Positions 27,539 to 38,112 of a DNA stretch of 64,000 nucleotides are shown here, piece after piece (within the stretch, counting starts at the first letter, position 1; each line of letters starts with the position of its first letter). Position numbers and translations under genes: made by a program. The notes below the pieces were generated by a model, which saw only the letters and a list, made by a program, of their open reading frames with translations, did not search any database and was not told the DNA's origin. This DNA comes from Ovoidimarina sp963698645 (GTDB lineage: Bacteria; Pseudomonadota; Alphaproteobacteria; Rhodobacterales; Rhodobacteraceae). The stretch is taken from contig CAVORP010000007.1 of assembly GCA_963698645.1 (NCBI GenBank), positions 310,001 through 374,000 on the forward strand. Reading direction: 5' to 3'.

Positions 27539-29668
27539 CCACGTTCGACACGGTCATCGTGGTGGACTGGTCCGCCCGGTCCGCGCCGTCGCCGGAACGC
27601 CCTTCGCCCGACGCGATCTGGATCGGTATCGCGGAAGCGGGGGCCGAGACGACCCATTATCATCGCACCCGTGACGCGGCGAAGACCTTTCTTGAAACCG
27701 AGATCGCGCGCCGCCTTGACGCAGGCCACCGCATCCTCGCGGGGTTCGACTTTCCCTTCGGCTATCCCGCGGGAACCGCGCGCAGGCTCACCGGATCGGA
27801 TGATCCATTGGCGCTCTGGGACTGGCTTACGAACCGGATCGGGGATGCGCCCGACAACGCCAATAACCGCTTTGAGGTTGCGAACTCGATCAACGCCGAA
27901 CTGCCCGGTATCGGCCCCTTCTGGGGCCGCCCGACCCAACTGGTCCTGCCGGAGCCTGCCCCCACGAGGCACCGACCGGATAGGCCACGGTTTCGCCGAA
28001 CGCCGCGCCTGCGAAGACCTGATCCGCACCGCGCAACCTGTCTGGAAACTCTACACGACCGGCTCGGTTGGCTCGCAGACGCTTCTTGGCCTCCCCCGCC
28101 TCGCCCAATTGCGCGCCCGCTTTGGCGAGGCCTGCGCGGTCTGGCCGTTCCAATCGCCGGACCGTCCCCTTGTGCTGGCCGAGGTCTATCCATCGCTCCT
28201 TTCCGATCAGGTCGCGGCGACGGTCGCCTCGGAGCACGCGGCGATCAAGGACGAGGTGCAGGTGCGGCTCCTTGCCCGCGCCCTTCTTGGGATGGCCGGA
28301 GATGGCAGCCTTGCACAGGCCTTCGAGGTGCCCGCACCTGCCCGAGAAGAAGCTTGGATCCTCGGGCTTGGCCACGAAGACGCGCTGCGCAACGCCGCCC
28401 GTCCCGACATTCGCCCGCCGCGACTGAAAGATGACTGTTTCGCGCTTCCGCCCGGGATCGACTGGGTGCCGGTTGATAGCGCGATGGCGCGGCTGCGCGA
28501 CAGGCTCTCCCCGGTCGTGGGTCAGGAAACCGTCGCCATCGCGGATGCCGCCGGGCGCATTCTTGCCGCCGATCACACCGCCCGCCGGTCGAACCCGCCG
28601 CTGCCGAACTCGGCCGTGGACGGCTATGGATTTGCACATGCGGCCACTGGTACAGGGCCACAAATCCTGCCGCTCCTGCCCGGGCGGGCGGCGGCGGGGG
28701 TGGCGTTCCGGGGGAAGGTTCCTTCTGGCCGCGCGATCCGCATCCTGACCGGGGCCAGCCTTCCCCAAGGTGTCGATACCGTGGTTCTGGAGGAAGATGT
28801 GACCCTGTCCGAGGGGCACGTCGCCTTCGAAGGGCCGGTCAAGCGCGGCAGCAACACCCGCCGCGCCGGAGAGGACGTGGCAGGGGGCGACCTCGCGCTT
28901 GCTACAGGTCACCAGATGCGCCCGCCCGATATCGCGCTTCTTTCGGCGCTGGGACTGGGCGAGGCGCGGGTGTTCCGGAAGCTGCGGGTGGGCATTCTCT
29001 CCACCGGCGACGAACTGGCGGAGGCCGGCGCGCCAGACGATCCCGCGCGAATCTACGACGCGAACCGGCCCATGCTCTTGTCGCTTGCCCGGGGCTGGGG
29101 CCATGGCGCGACCGATCTGGGCATTGCCCGCGACAGCCGCGATGCGGTGCGCGCGGCCCTCGACGACGCCGCGAGCCGCTGTGACGCGATCCTGACCTCG
29201 GGCGGTGCATCTGCGGGGGACGAAGACCATATCTCTGCCATCCTGCGCGCCGAGGGGCAGGTTCAGACATGGCGGATCGCACTCAAACCGGGACGTCCGT
29301 TGATGCTGGGGCAATGGAACGGGACACCCGTCTTCGGGATGCCGGGCAATCCGGTGGCGGCCCTTGTCTGCGCGCTGATCTTTGCGCGCCCGGCCCTGTC
29401 GGTTCTGGCCGGTGGCCGGTGGCTGGAACCCGCGACTTTCTCGGTGCCCGCCGCCTTTACCAAGCGCAAGAAAGCCGGGCGCAGGGAATACCTGCGCGCG
29501 CGGCTCGACGAACAGGGCCGCGCGGAAGTCTTTGCTTCGGAAGGATCGGGGCGGATCTCAGGGTTGAGCTGGGCCACGGGGCTGGTAGAACTGGAGGACG
29601 GTGCCCGCGACATCGCACCCGGCGATCCGGTCAGGTTCATCCCCTATTCGGCGCTGGGTATCGTCTAG
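27535..29668 (+). CDS. moeA: DUF429-like domain fused to molybdopterin molybdotransferase MoeA (frameshifted)
   Basis: Starts at GTG 27535 inside the mobB stop. Residues 1 to about 300 form an RNase H-like domain (VVDWSARS, AGFDFPFGYPAGTARRL, ERRACEDL, VLAEVYPSL, GLGHEDALR) with no link to standard MoeA. After a short linker the MoeA proper begins (DCFALPPGIDWVPVDSAMA) with NSAVDGYGF, GRAIRILTGASLPQGVD, LSTGDEL, LTSGGASAGDEDH and FGMPGNPVAA, which insert molybdate into molybdopterin. One extra base near 27966 breaks the first domain; about 710 residues once repaired. The MoeA half is in frame with the first domain, so the fusion is real in this sequence. Confidence 0.88.
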
Positions 29669-30687
29669 TCGAAGGTTCCCGCAACCCGACCCAAGAGCAT
29701 GAAGGCCCGCGCGGTGCGCGTATCGGCCAGCGCCACGATCTCGGAATCGGTCGCGTGCTTCTCGAAATCCGAGAACACGTGATCGAACTTCCGCAGGAAA
29801 TGATGGGCGGCATCGCGAAAGATGTGATCCTGCCGCATCCGCGCCGCCGTGAGTGCGATGCCCGAGCGGTCCCGGATACCGCCCAGCGCGGCGATCGGAC
29901 GGCCACGCTCGCCTTGGGCAAACCGGCGCCACAACTCGGGCCGGGCCCGGTCGGGCGCCATGTCGTCCATATAGATCCCCTCCTGGCTCAGAAGGGTCAG
30001 CACATCCTGGCTTGCCTGCACAAGCTGCGCGGCGCGCCTGTCCTGCATCGCCCGGCGCAGGGCCCGGAACCCTTCGGTATCCTCGGGCGTTTCGGGAAAG
30101 TTCAGCGCCGATATGAAATCCTCGATCGAAATCGGCTGGCGCTGTCCCTCGCGCGTCGCGAGGGCCAGACTGCCCTGCTCTTCGTCCTGCTCCGACTGAA
30201 CCTGTGGGGCGATCGCCCGCGCGGGTGCGTCCGTCTTGCCCGGACGGATCGAGGTGAAGGTCGCCAGCGCCGCCCCGGTCTGACGCTGTGCCGCGACGAT
30301 CTGATCCAGCTTCTTTTCCACCGATGGCTTGATCGAGGTTCCCGCCGCCTGCTGCTGTGCCACGTAGGCCTGCCGCATCGCGTCCAACGCCGATTGCAGC
30401 CGGCTGGACTCGTCGCGCACGATCCGCGCGCTCGAGGCGGTCATCGCGGCGACCCAGATCAGGGCAATGGGCATGAAGACCGAAAAGATCACCATCAGAC
30501 CGCGCAATGGGTCGGCAGGAGCATCGCTGTTGCGCACACCCGTCACGAAGAAGAACACCGTGACCGCCAAAAGCCACAGCGCCGACAGGGCAAGGGCAAT
30601 GATCTCGGCATTGGTCAGCCCGCTCATTCCCGCGCGGCGGCCGAAAACGCCCAGGCCCAGTGTCTCTTTTTTCGGTGCTTCGCTCAT
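29665..30687 (-). CDS. Conserved two-helix membrane protein, unknown function
   Basis: A 340-residue intact protein with two membrane helices close to the N-terminus (about residues 28-48 and 64-84), a coiled-coil-like segment rich in Gln/Ala (residues 95-150), an acidic linker and a helical C-terminal domain (FRDAAHHFLRKFDHVFSDF). I know it only as a conserved hypothetical of Rhodobacterales. ATG 30687 was chosen because the upstream extension begins at a weak GTG. Its stop overlaps the moeA stop on the other strand. Confidence 0.7.
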   Translation of the reverse strand: MSEAPKKETLGLGVFGRRAGMSGLTNAEIIALALSALWLLAVTVFFFVTGVRNSDAPADPLRGLMVIFSVFMPIALIWVAAMTASSARIVRDESSRLQSALDAMRQAYVAQQQAAGTSIKPSVEKKLDQIVAAQRQTGAALATFTSIRPGKTDAPARAIAPQVQSEQDEEQGSLALATREGQRQPISIEDFISALNFPETPEDTEGFRALRRAMQDRRAAQLVQASQDVLTLLSQEGIYMDDMAPDRARPELWRRFAQGERGRPIAALGGIRDRSGIALTAARMRQDHIFRDAAHHFLRKFDHVFSDFEKHATDSEIVALADTRTARAFMLLGRVAGTFD

Positions 30688-30718
30688 CTTGGTTTCGTCC
30701 ACCCCTTACCCGCGCGGC

Positions 30719-31189
30719 CTAGCTATAGGTGATGGCGAGAATCTCATAGCTCTTTTCGCCTCCCGGAGTACGGACTTCGACGCTGTCGCCCTCGTCCTTG
30801 CCGATCAGGGCGCGCGCGAGCGGAGACTTGATGTTCAGGAGCCCCCGATCGATATCCGCCTCGGGTTCGCCGACGATCTGAAAGGTCTTTTCCTCATCCG
30901 TATCCTCGTCGACCACCGTGACACGCGCGCCGAACTTCACCGAGCCGGAAAGCTTCGACGGATCGATCACTTCGGCAAGCGAGAGGATACCCTCAAGCTC
31001 CTTGACCCGGCCTTCGATGAAGCTCTGCTTTTCGCGGGCGGCATGGTATTCGGCGTTTTCCGACAGGTCGCCATGCTCGCGCGCTTCCGCGATCGCACGG
31101 ATCACGGCCGGGCGTTCGACGGATTTCAGCGTCTTCAATTCATCGTTCAGCGCGGTATGTCCCGCACGCGTCAGCGGTATCTTTTCCAT
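30719..31189 (-). CDS. greA: Transcription elongation factor GreA
   Basis: Rescues backtracked RNA polymerase by stimulating transcript cleavage. The 156-residue protein shows the coiled-coil tip acidic residues in AREHGDLSENAEYHAAREKQ and the C-terminal FKBP-like domain (SPLARALIGKDEGDSVEV). Length and sequence are standard; the frame is intact. Confidence 0.96.
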   Translation of the reverse strand: MEKIPLTRAGHTALNDELKTLKSVERPAVIRAIAEAREHGDLSENAEYHAAREKQSFIEGRVKELEGILSLAEVIDPSKLSGSVKFGARVTVVDEDTDEEKTFQIVGEPEADIDRGLLNIKSPLARALIGKDEGDSVEVRTPGGEKSYEILAITYS

Positions 31190-31436
31190 ATGCCAATCCA
31201 GAACCGCCGGGGGTCTCCCGGCCTGTCTCGTGTCAGGGAAACGCTCCCTGCAACTCGCGCACATGACCGAAACCGCACAAAAATTGCAAGTGTCTGCTTC
31301 TCAGGGCGCGGGGTTTCGCCATATGACCCAACGAAAGCCCCCGTCCGGTAATTGACCCCAATGCCCCATGTCGGTAGGCCTCTTGCGACAAGGACTTTCG
31401 GGCGCCGGGTGCGCTCCTTCGACGAGGAAGACGACA

Positions 31437-33088
31437 ATGGCCGAGATCGAACGCGAATCGATGGAATACGACGTGGTAATCGTCGGCGCCGGCCCTGCGG
31501 GCCTGTCGGCCGCGATCCGGCTGAAGCAATTGGATGCCGACCTGAACGTGGTCGTGCTTGAAAAAGGGTCCGAGGTGGGCGCGCATATCCTGTCGGGTGC
31601 GGTGCTTGACCCCGTGGGACTTGACGCGCTGATCCCCGACTGGCGCGACCGTGGCGCCCCGATCACCGTCCCGGTGAAGGATGACAACTTCTATGTTCTG
31701 GGCGAAGCAGGCCAGATCCGGCTACCGAACATCGCGATGCCGCCCTTCATGAACAACCATGGCAATTACATCGTCTCGATGGGCAATGTCTGTCGCTGGA
31801 TGGCGGAACAGGCCGAAGAGCTTGGGGTCGAGATCTTCCCGGGCATGTCGTGCTCCGAGATCGTCTATGGCGAGGACGGTCGCGTGGCGGGCGTCGTCGC
31901 GGGCGAGTTCGGCAAGAATGCCGACGGCACTCCGGGCGATGGCTACGAGCCGGGAATGGAGCTTTTGGGCAAGTATGTCTTCCTGTCCGAAGGCGTGCGC
32001 GGATCGCTGTCGAAGGAAGTGATCGCGAAGTTCGATCTTGGCAAGGATGCCGAGCCCCAGAAATACGGTCTGGGCATGAAGGAAATCTGGGAGATCGACC
32101 CCGAGAAGCATCGCGAAGGGTCGGTCACGCATACGATGGGCTGGCCGCTGGGCTCGAATGCCGGCGGCGGGTCCTTCATTTACCACCTTGATAACAATCA
32201 GGTTTACGTGGGTTTCGTCGTTCACCTGAACTACGAAAACCCGTATCTCTACCCCTATATGGAGTTCCAGCGCTTCAAGCATCACCCGATGGTGGCGGAG
32301 CTTCTGAAGGGCGGAAAGCGCATCGCCTATGGCGCGCGCGCGATCACCGAGGGCGGGTATCAGTCGATGCCCAAGGCCGTGGCCCCGGGCGTCGCGCTGC
32401 TTGGCTGTTCGGTGGGTCTCGTGAACGTCCCGCGGATCAAGGGCAATCACAACGCCATGCTGTCGGGCAAGGCCGCCGCGGAAGCCGCGCATTCGGCGAT
32501 CCGCGATGGGCGCTCGGGCGATACGCTCGATGCCTATAACGCCGAATTGCGCGAGGGGCCGATTGGCAAGGATCTCAAGCGCGTACGGAACGTGAAACCG
32601 CTTTGGTCGTCGAAGGGTCTGCTGGCCTCGCTCACGATCGGCGGTTTCGACATGTGGACCAACATGATCGGCCTGTCGCCTGCTGGGCACCCTGAAACAC
32701 GGCAAGACCGATGCCGCGGCCACCGGGCGCGCTTCGCAGCTTCAAGCCGATCGACTATCCCAAACCGGACGGAAGGCTGTCCTTCGACCGGCTGACGAAT
32801 GTCAGCTTCTCGATGACCAATCACGAGGAAAGCCAGCCCGCGCATCTGAAACTGATCGATCCTTCGGTGCCGATCCGGGTCAATCTGCCGGAATATGCCG
32901 AACCCGCGCAGCGCTACTGCCCCGCCGGTGTCTATGAGGTCGTGGAGGAGGAGGGCAAGGATGCCCGCTTCGTCATCAACTTCCAGAACTGCGTGCATTG
33001 CAAGACCTGCGACATCAAGGACCCCAGCCAGAACATCAACTGGACGGTCCCGCAGGGCGGCGACGGGCCGAACTACCCCAACATGTGA
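31437..33088 (+). CDS. Electron transfer flavoprotein-ubiquinone oxidoreductase (frameshifted)
   Basis: Membrane-associated FAD and 4Fe-4S enzyme that passes electrons from acyl-CoA dehydrogenases, via ETF, to ubiquinone. FAD loop VVIVGAGPAGLSAAIRL near residue 12; the C-terminal cluster domain has CPAGVYEV and NCVHCKTCDIKDPSQNINW. Two extra bases near 32682 and 32738 break the frame before the cluster domain; corrected length is 550, the family norm. ATG 31437 has GAGGA 6 bases upstream. The product would serve the acyl-CoA dehydrogenase at 19.9 kb. Confidence 0.93.
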
Positions 33089-33090
33089 TC

Positions 33091-33115
33091 CTGCGCCGCC
33101 CACCGTGGGGCGCAG
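33091..33115 (+). terminator. Possible hairpin terminator after the ETF-QO gene
   Basis: Arms CTGCGCC (33091-33097) and GGCGCAG (33109-33115) enclose an 11-base GC-rich loop just after the ETF-QO stop. There is no T-run behind it, so function as an intrinsic terminator is uncertain. Confidence 0.3.
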
Positions 33116-33208
33116 ATGACATTTGCGAGGGAATCGACGCTGTTCCATTGCCGCCCTGCCCCCTACAAGCTAGCTTCCGTCAAAAGCCAGCTTGCCGGAG
33201 GCCCCTTG

Positions 33209-34904
33209 ATGCTTCGTCTGACCGCCCTTTCCCTTGCCGCCGCAGTCGCGGTGACTGGCCTGCCAGCCTTCGCGGACGTGAATGCGGGGGCGTATCTCGC
33301 CGGCCGGCAAGCAGGATTCCACAGCGATTTCGAGATTGCCGCCGAGAACTACGCCCGCGCCCTTGCGCGTGACGCGTCGAACATGGAACTGGTGGAGGCG
33401 GCGATGACCGCCTACCTGTCCCTGGGCGATCTCGGCCGTGCGGTCCCGCTGGCCGAACGGATGGACGCCGCGGATGCCGAGCAACCAGATCTCCAACCTT
33501 GTCCTGATGGGGGATGCGGCGGCGCGGGGCGACTGGTCCCGGATCATCGAAGACCTCGACGACGGCCGCACGGTTGGCCCGCTCTTCGACGGGCTTCTGC
33601 GTGCCTGGGCGATGGTGGGGCAGGGCCAGATGGGCGAGGCATTGGCCCAGTTCGATGCGGTCACCGAAGCACGCGGCACCCAGGCGTTCGGTCTTTATCA
33701 CAAGGCGCTGGCGTTGGCGTCGGTCGGAGATTTCGAGGGCGCGAACGCGGTCTTCGCCGGTGAAAACGGGCCCGGCCTGCGTCTGACCCGACGCGGAGTC
33801 GTGGCCCATGCGCAGGTGCTGAGCCAACTCGACCGGACCGCCGATGCAGCGTCGCTCATATTGCAGGTCTTTGGCCCGGATGCCGACCCCTACCTGTCGA
33901 ACTTGCGTCAGACGCTGGAGGCGGGAACGCCCGTGCCATTCGACATCGTGACGACACCGGTACAGGGCGTATCCGAACTGCATTATTCGATCGCCAATGC
34001 GATTACCGGCGAGGCCGCCGACAGCTATACCCTGATCTATGCCCGGATGGCGGCCTATCTGAACCCCGATCATATCGACAGCCTGCTGCTGTCCGCCGAA
34101 CTTCTCGAAGATCTCGAACGGTTCGAACTGGCCACAGCGGTCTATGACATGGTGCCGCGCGATCACCCCTATTTCCATTCCGCCGAACTTGGCCGCGCGC
34201 AGGCGCTTCGGGCCTCGGGACGCACCGATGCCGCGATCGAGGTTCTGACCCAGCTTGGCAAAAGCCATGGCGACCTGCCGATCGTCCATATCTCGCTTGG
34301 CAATCTCCTGCGCGGGCTGGAACGGTTCGACGAGGCGACAGAGGCCTATGACAGGGCAGTCGCCTTGGTGGGAGAGCCGCAACCTTCACAATGGTCGCTC
34401 TTTTTCTCGCGCGGCATCACACATGAGCGCAGTGGCCGCTGGGAACAGGCCGAAGCTGACTTCCGTTTCGCGCTGAAACTGCAGCCGGATCAGCCGCAGG
34501 TCCTGAACTATCTGGGCTATTCGCTGGTCGAGATGCAGACGAACATGGATGAAGCCCTTGGCATGATCAAAACGGCGGTCGAACGGCAACCGAATTCCGG
34601 CTACATCACCGATTCGCTCGGCTGGGCGCTCTACAGGCTTGGGGATTACGAGGAAGCCGTGGGGCATATGGAGCGCGCGGTGGAACTCCTGCCGGTCGAT
34701 CCGGTCATCAACGACCATCTGGGAGATGTCTACTGGGCAGTGGGCCGCCACCTCGAGGCCGAATTCCAGTGGCATCGCGCCCTGTCCTTCGACCCGGAGG
34801 CCGAGGATGCCGACCGGATCCGCCGCAAGCTCGAGGTCGGCCTTGACGTGGTCCTGGACGAAGAAGGCGCCCCGCCCCTGAAGGTCGCGAATGACGACGG
34901 CTAG
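33209..34904 (+). CDS. Tetratricopeptide-repeat protein, exported (frameshifted)
   Basis: Begins with a signal peptide (MLRLTALSLAAAVAVTGLPAFAD) after GGAGG. The rest is built of TPR helical pairs, for example AAENYARALARDASN, TEAYDRAVALVG, ADFRFALKLQPDQPQVLNYL, GHMERAVELLPVDPVINDHL. One extra base near 33484 shifts the frame; about 564 residues after repair. The last 14 bases overlap ispE. Such periplasmic TPR proteins mediate protein contacts; a specific role is not evident. Confidence 0.85.
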
Positions 34905-35802
34905 GGTCTTTGCACCTGCGAAGATCAACCTGACATTGCATGTGACCGGACGGCGCGCCGACGGATATCACCTTCTCGACAGTCTGGTGGCCTTCGCGCC
35001 AGTGGGCGATCATCTCGAACTGAGCGATGGCAATACGCTTTCCCTGACGGTCGAGGGGCCAGAGGCCGCAAGGCGTGCCAGCCGACATGGACAACCTTGC
35101 GCTGCGCGCCGCGGATCTCGTCCGGCTCGGGCGGGGGACGACGATCACGCTGACCAAGAACCTGCCCGCGGCCTCCGGCATCGGCGGCGGCTCGGCCGAT
35201 GCGGCGGCAAGCGTCCGCGCGGCGCTGATGCTCGAGGACGATGCCGGATCAGAGATCCTGGCCTTGGGTCCCGAAATCCTTGTGGACACCCGGTTGCGCC
35301 CGCTCCTCGGCGCTTGGTGCCGACATTCCCATGTGCCTTCTGCCTGCCCCGCTGCGCGCCCGGGGGATCGGTGAAAAGATCACCTTTCACCCACTGCCGC
35401 CGCTTCCCGCGGTGCTGGTCAATCCGCGCCGGATGGTGCCCACCGGCGCGGTCTTTGCGGCGCTCGAAGGGACGCGACAACCCACCGATGCCAGAGACCC
35501 TGCCGGACTTCGCGGACGCAGGCGCCCTGATCGGCTGGCTTGCGACGCAGCGCAACGATCTCGAGGCACCGGCGATAGAGGTCGCCCCCGTCATCGCGGA
35601 TGTCCTGTCGATCCTGTCACAGACCGAAGGCTGCCAGCTTGCCCGCATGTCGGGCTCGGGGGCGACCTGCTTTGGTCTCTACCCGGACGAGGAACAGGCA
35701 AGGGCGGCGGCTGCATGGCTGGGCACGGCCCATCCCGACTGGTGGGTCGCAGGTGGCGTTCTGGGGGATATGTCGGGGCGCGCGATGCCGCAGATCAGTT
35801 GA
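34891..35802 (+). CDS. ispE: 4-diphosphocytidyl-2-C-methyl-D-erythritol kinase (frameshifted)
   Basis: GHMP kinase of the non-mevalonate isoprenoid pathway. Motifs: APAKINLTLHVTGRRADGYH at the N-terminus, the ATP loop PAASGIGGGSADAAA, and the C-terminal LARMSGSGATCFGLY. Three frame changes (near 35073, about 35290 and 35487) are needed, of which the first and last are cured by deleting one base; the middle one is less well defined. Length about 300, normal. It overlaps the TPR gene and is convergent with the polyprenyl synthase, overlapping by 8 bases. Confidence 0.9.
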   Translation: MTTARVFAPAKINLTLHVTGRRADGYHLLDSLVAFAPVGDHLELSDGNTLSLTVEGPEAARRASRHGQPCAARRGSRPARAGDDDHADQEPARGLRHRRRLGRCGGKRPRGADARGRCRIRDPGLGSRNPCGHPVAPAPRRLVPTFPCAFCLPRCAPGGSVKRSPFTHCRRFPRCWSIRAGWCPPARSLRRSKGRDNPPMPETLPDFADAGALIGWLATQRNDLEAPAIEVAPVIADVLSILSQTEGCQLARMSGSGATCFGLYPDEEQARAAAAWLGTAHPDWWVAGGVLGDMSGRAMPQIS

Positions 35803-36796
35803 TCCGCGCCACCACGTAATCGGCCAGATCGCTGAGCATGTCGCGGATCGGATGATCGGGCAGCACCTCTAGCGCAGCCTTCGCTCGGGCGGTCCAGTCC
35901 AGCGCTTCGGCCCGCGTGGCCTCCATCGTCCCGTGCTTTGCCAGAAGCGCCAGCGCGTGATCCAGATCGCCGTCGCCCTGCCTGCCCTTCTCGATCACGC
36001 GGGTCCAGAAGGCGCGCTCTTCGTCATCGGCCCGCGCCACGGCCTTGATCACCGGCAGCGTCAGTTTGCGTTCGCGGAAATCGTCGCCCACGTTCTTGCC
36101 CGTCGCCTTCGCATCGCCGCCGTAATCCAGAAGATCGTCGACGATCTGGAACGCGATGCCCAGCGCGTCTCCGTAGGTATGCAATGCCCGCACCTGCGCC
36201 TCCGGGATGCCCGCGATCACGCCGCCCACCTCGGTCGCGGCGGAAAAGAGCGCCGCGGTCTTGCCGCGGACGACCTGAAGATAGATCGCCTCGGTTGTCG
36301 CAAGGTTCTGTGCCGCGGTCAGCTGCAACACCTCACCCTCGGCAATGGTTGCGGCGGCATTGGACAGGATATCCAGCACCCGCAGGGACCCGGTTTCGAC
36401 CATGAGCTGAAACGCCCGCGCGAAAAGATAATCGCCCACCAGAACCGACGACTTGTTGTCCCACAACAGGTTCGCCGTGGGTCGCCCCCGCCGCTGCGCG
36501 CTTTCATCCACCACATCGTCATGCAGAAGCGTCGCGGTATGGATGAACTCGACCGTGGCCGCCAGACGCACGTGGTCGTTCCCGTCATAGCCGCACATCC
36601 GTGCGCTGGCGAGGGTCAGCATCGGACGCAGCCGCTTGCCGCCCGCCCCCACCAGATGCGCCGTCACCTCGGGAATGCGCGGCGCATGCTTCGATGCCAT
36701 CCGCTCCGAGATCAGCGTATTCACGGCCGCCATGTCATCGGCAACCACCGCCGCAAGCCGTTCATGCGGCTTGACGGAAACGTCATCCAACACCAT
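35795..36796 (-). CDS. Trans-polyprenyl diphosphate synthase
   Basis: An intact 333-residue long-chain prenyl diphosphate synthase of the octaprenyl/decaprenyl type, supplying the ubiquinone tail. Both aspartate-rich motifs are present: LLHDDVVDESAQRRG and FQIVDDLLDYGGD, along with GGKRLRP. Chain length cannot be fixed by eye. ATG 36796 begins MVLDDVSVKPHERL. UbiA at 2.2-3.2 kb would use its product. Confidence 0.92.
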   Translation of the reverse strand: MVLDDVSVKPHERLAAVVADDMAAVNTLISERMASKHAPRIPEVTAHLVGAGGKRLRPMLTLASARMCGYDGNDHVRLAATVEFIHTATLLHDDVVDESAQRRGRPTANLLWDNKSSVLVGDYLFARAFQLMVETGSLRVLDILSNAAATIAEGEVLQLTAAQNLATTEAIYLQVVRGKTAALFSAATEVGGVIAGIPEAQVRALHTYGDALGIAFQIVDDLLDYGGDAKATGKNVGDDFRERKLTLPVIKAVARADDEERAFWTRVIEKGRQGDGDLDHALALLAKHGTMEATRAEALDWTARAKAALEVLPDHPIRDMLSDLADYVVARIN

Positions 36797-36854
36797 GCGA
36801 AACCTTCTCCAGATCACTCGACATTGCCGCGTCCTTGTCCTTTAGTCCCAGACC

Positions 36855-37073
36855 ATGAAAGAACTTGTCCGCACCAACGACCCCACGGTCATCGCCTTTG
36901 CCACGGCCCTGCTCAGGGGCGAAGATATAGACTTCTTCGAGATGGACGTCCACATGAGCATCCTCGAAGGATCGATCGGCGTTCTGCCCCGCAGGATCAT
37001 GGTGCATCAGCGCGATCACTTTCGCGCCGCCGCCGTTCTGCGCGACAACGACATTCATGTGAGCGATGGATGA
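36855..37073 (+). CDS. DUF2007-like signal-transducing protein
   Basis: A 72-residue protein, MKELVRTNDPTVIAFATALL, with FFEMDVHMSILEGSIGVLPRRIMV and a conserved end. This matches small DUF2007 proteins by eye. Its last 8 bases overlap the methyltransferase start, so the two are probably co-translated. Function unknown. Confidence 0.8.
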   Translation: MKELVRTNDPTVIAFATALLRGEDIDFFEMDVHMSILEGSIGVLPRRIMVHQRDHFRAAAVLRDNDIHVSDG

Positions 37074-37818
37074 TCTGACCGAGGACGGGTTTCTGGGGGG
37101 CCGCTTGCGGATCCTGCAACCCCGTCAGGGATACAGAGCCGGGGTCGACCCGGTGTTTCTGGCCGCCGCCGTTCCCGCAACACCCGGCCAATCGGTGCTG
37201 GAGCTTGGCACCGGTGTCGGTACCGCGATCCTCTGTCTGGCGCGGCGCGTGGACGGGTTGACGCTGGCGGCGCTGGAACTGCAGCCGGACTATGCCGAAC
37301 TTGCCCGCAAGAACGCCCTGACCAACGGAATCGATGTCGAGATCGAGACCGGGGACCTTGCCAGGATGCCCGCGCCGCTCAAGTCCCGGCGCTTCGATCA
37401 CGTGCTGATGAACCCGCCCTATTTCCATCGCGACAAGCGGACCCAGGCCTCGGATCAGGGCCGCGAGACAGCGTTGTCCGAGGCGACGGATCTGGCCGAC
37501 TGGTGTGGCGCCGGGTTGCGCCGGCTTGCGCCGGGTGGACGGCTGACCCTTATTCAGGCCGCCGAGCGGCTTCCCGATATCCTTGCACTGCTCGCGCCGC
37601 AGGTCGGAACGATCGAGGTCCGCCCCCTTGCCCCCCGCAGCGGACGGACCGCGAGCAGGGTGATCGTGAGCGCGACGCGTGGCGGACGGGCGTTCGCGCT
37701 CCACCCCCCAACGATCCTGCACGCAGCCGAGGCGCACCGTTCCGATGCCCCTGATTATGCGCCCGAGGTCGAGGCGGTCCTGCGCCATGGCGCCCCGTGG
37801 CCGTGGATCGAAAGTTAA
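37066..37818 (+). CDS. tRNA1(Val) adenine-37-N6-methyltransferase-like
   Basis: Class I SAM methyltransferase of the YfiC/TrmN6 family. The SAM loop LELGTGVGTAILCLARR (about residue 45) and the catalytic NPPYF motif (about residue 115), typical of N6-adenine enzymes, are present. The 250-residue frame is intact. The target in this organism is inferred from family membership. Confidence 0.85.
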   Translation: MDDLTEDGFLGGRLRILQPRQGYRAGVDPVFLAAAVPATPGQSVLELGTGVGTAILCLARRVDGLTLAALELQPDYAELARKNALTNGIDVEIETGDLARMPAPLKSRRFDHVLMNPPYFHRDKRTQASDQGRETALSEATDLADWCGAGLRRLAPGGRLTLIQAAERLPDILALLAPQVGTIEVRPLAPRSGRTASRVIVSATRGGRAFALHPPTILHAAEAHRSDAPDYAPEVEAVLRHGAPWPWIES

Positions 37819-37938
37819 CCTTCTCTTCACCCTTCGGCGACAAACTGTTGCTGTGCGATCAGTGTGAACATGCCACGTGACACGACTCACTTTCTGTGAT
37901 GCACTTCAAGAATGGAATGAATAACCAGGAGGACGTCG

Positions 37939-38106
37939 ATGACCTTGAGTTCGCACCTGCAGGAACTCCGTAGAAAACACCAGACCCTTTCAGAGCATGT
38001 CGACGAGGCGCAGCGAAGCCCGGGGACAAGCGATCTTCGGATCAGGGAACTGAAAAAGCAGAAGTTGAAACTCAAAGAAGAAATCGAGCGACTCCAAAGC
38101 GCCTGA
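37939..38106 (+). CDS. DUF465 (YdcH-like) small protein
   Basis: A 55-residue all-helical protein, MTLSSHLQELRRKHQ, rich in Lys/Glu/Leu (LRIRELKKQKLKLKEEIERL), preceded by AGGAGG. Typical of the YdcH/DUF465 family, whose function is unknown. A clear rho-independent terminator follows at 38131. Confidence 0.85.
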   Translation: MTLSSHLQELRRKHQTLSEHVDEAQRSPGTSDLRIRELKKQKLKLKEEIERLQSA

Positions 38107-38112
38107 TCCTGT

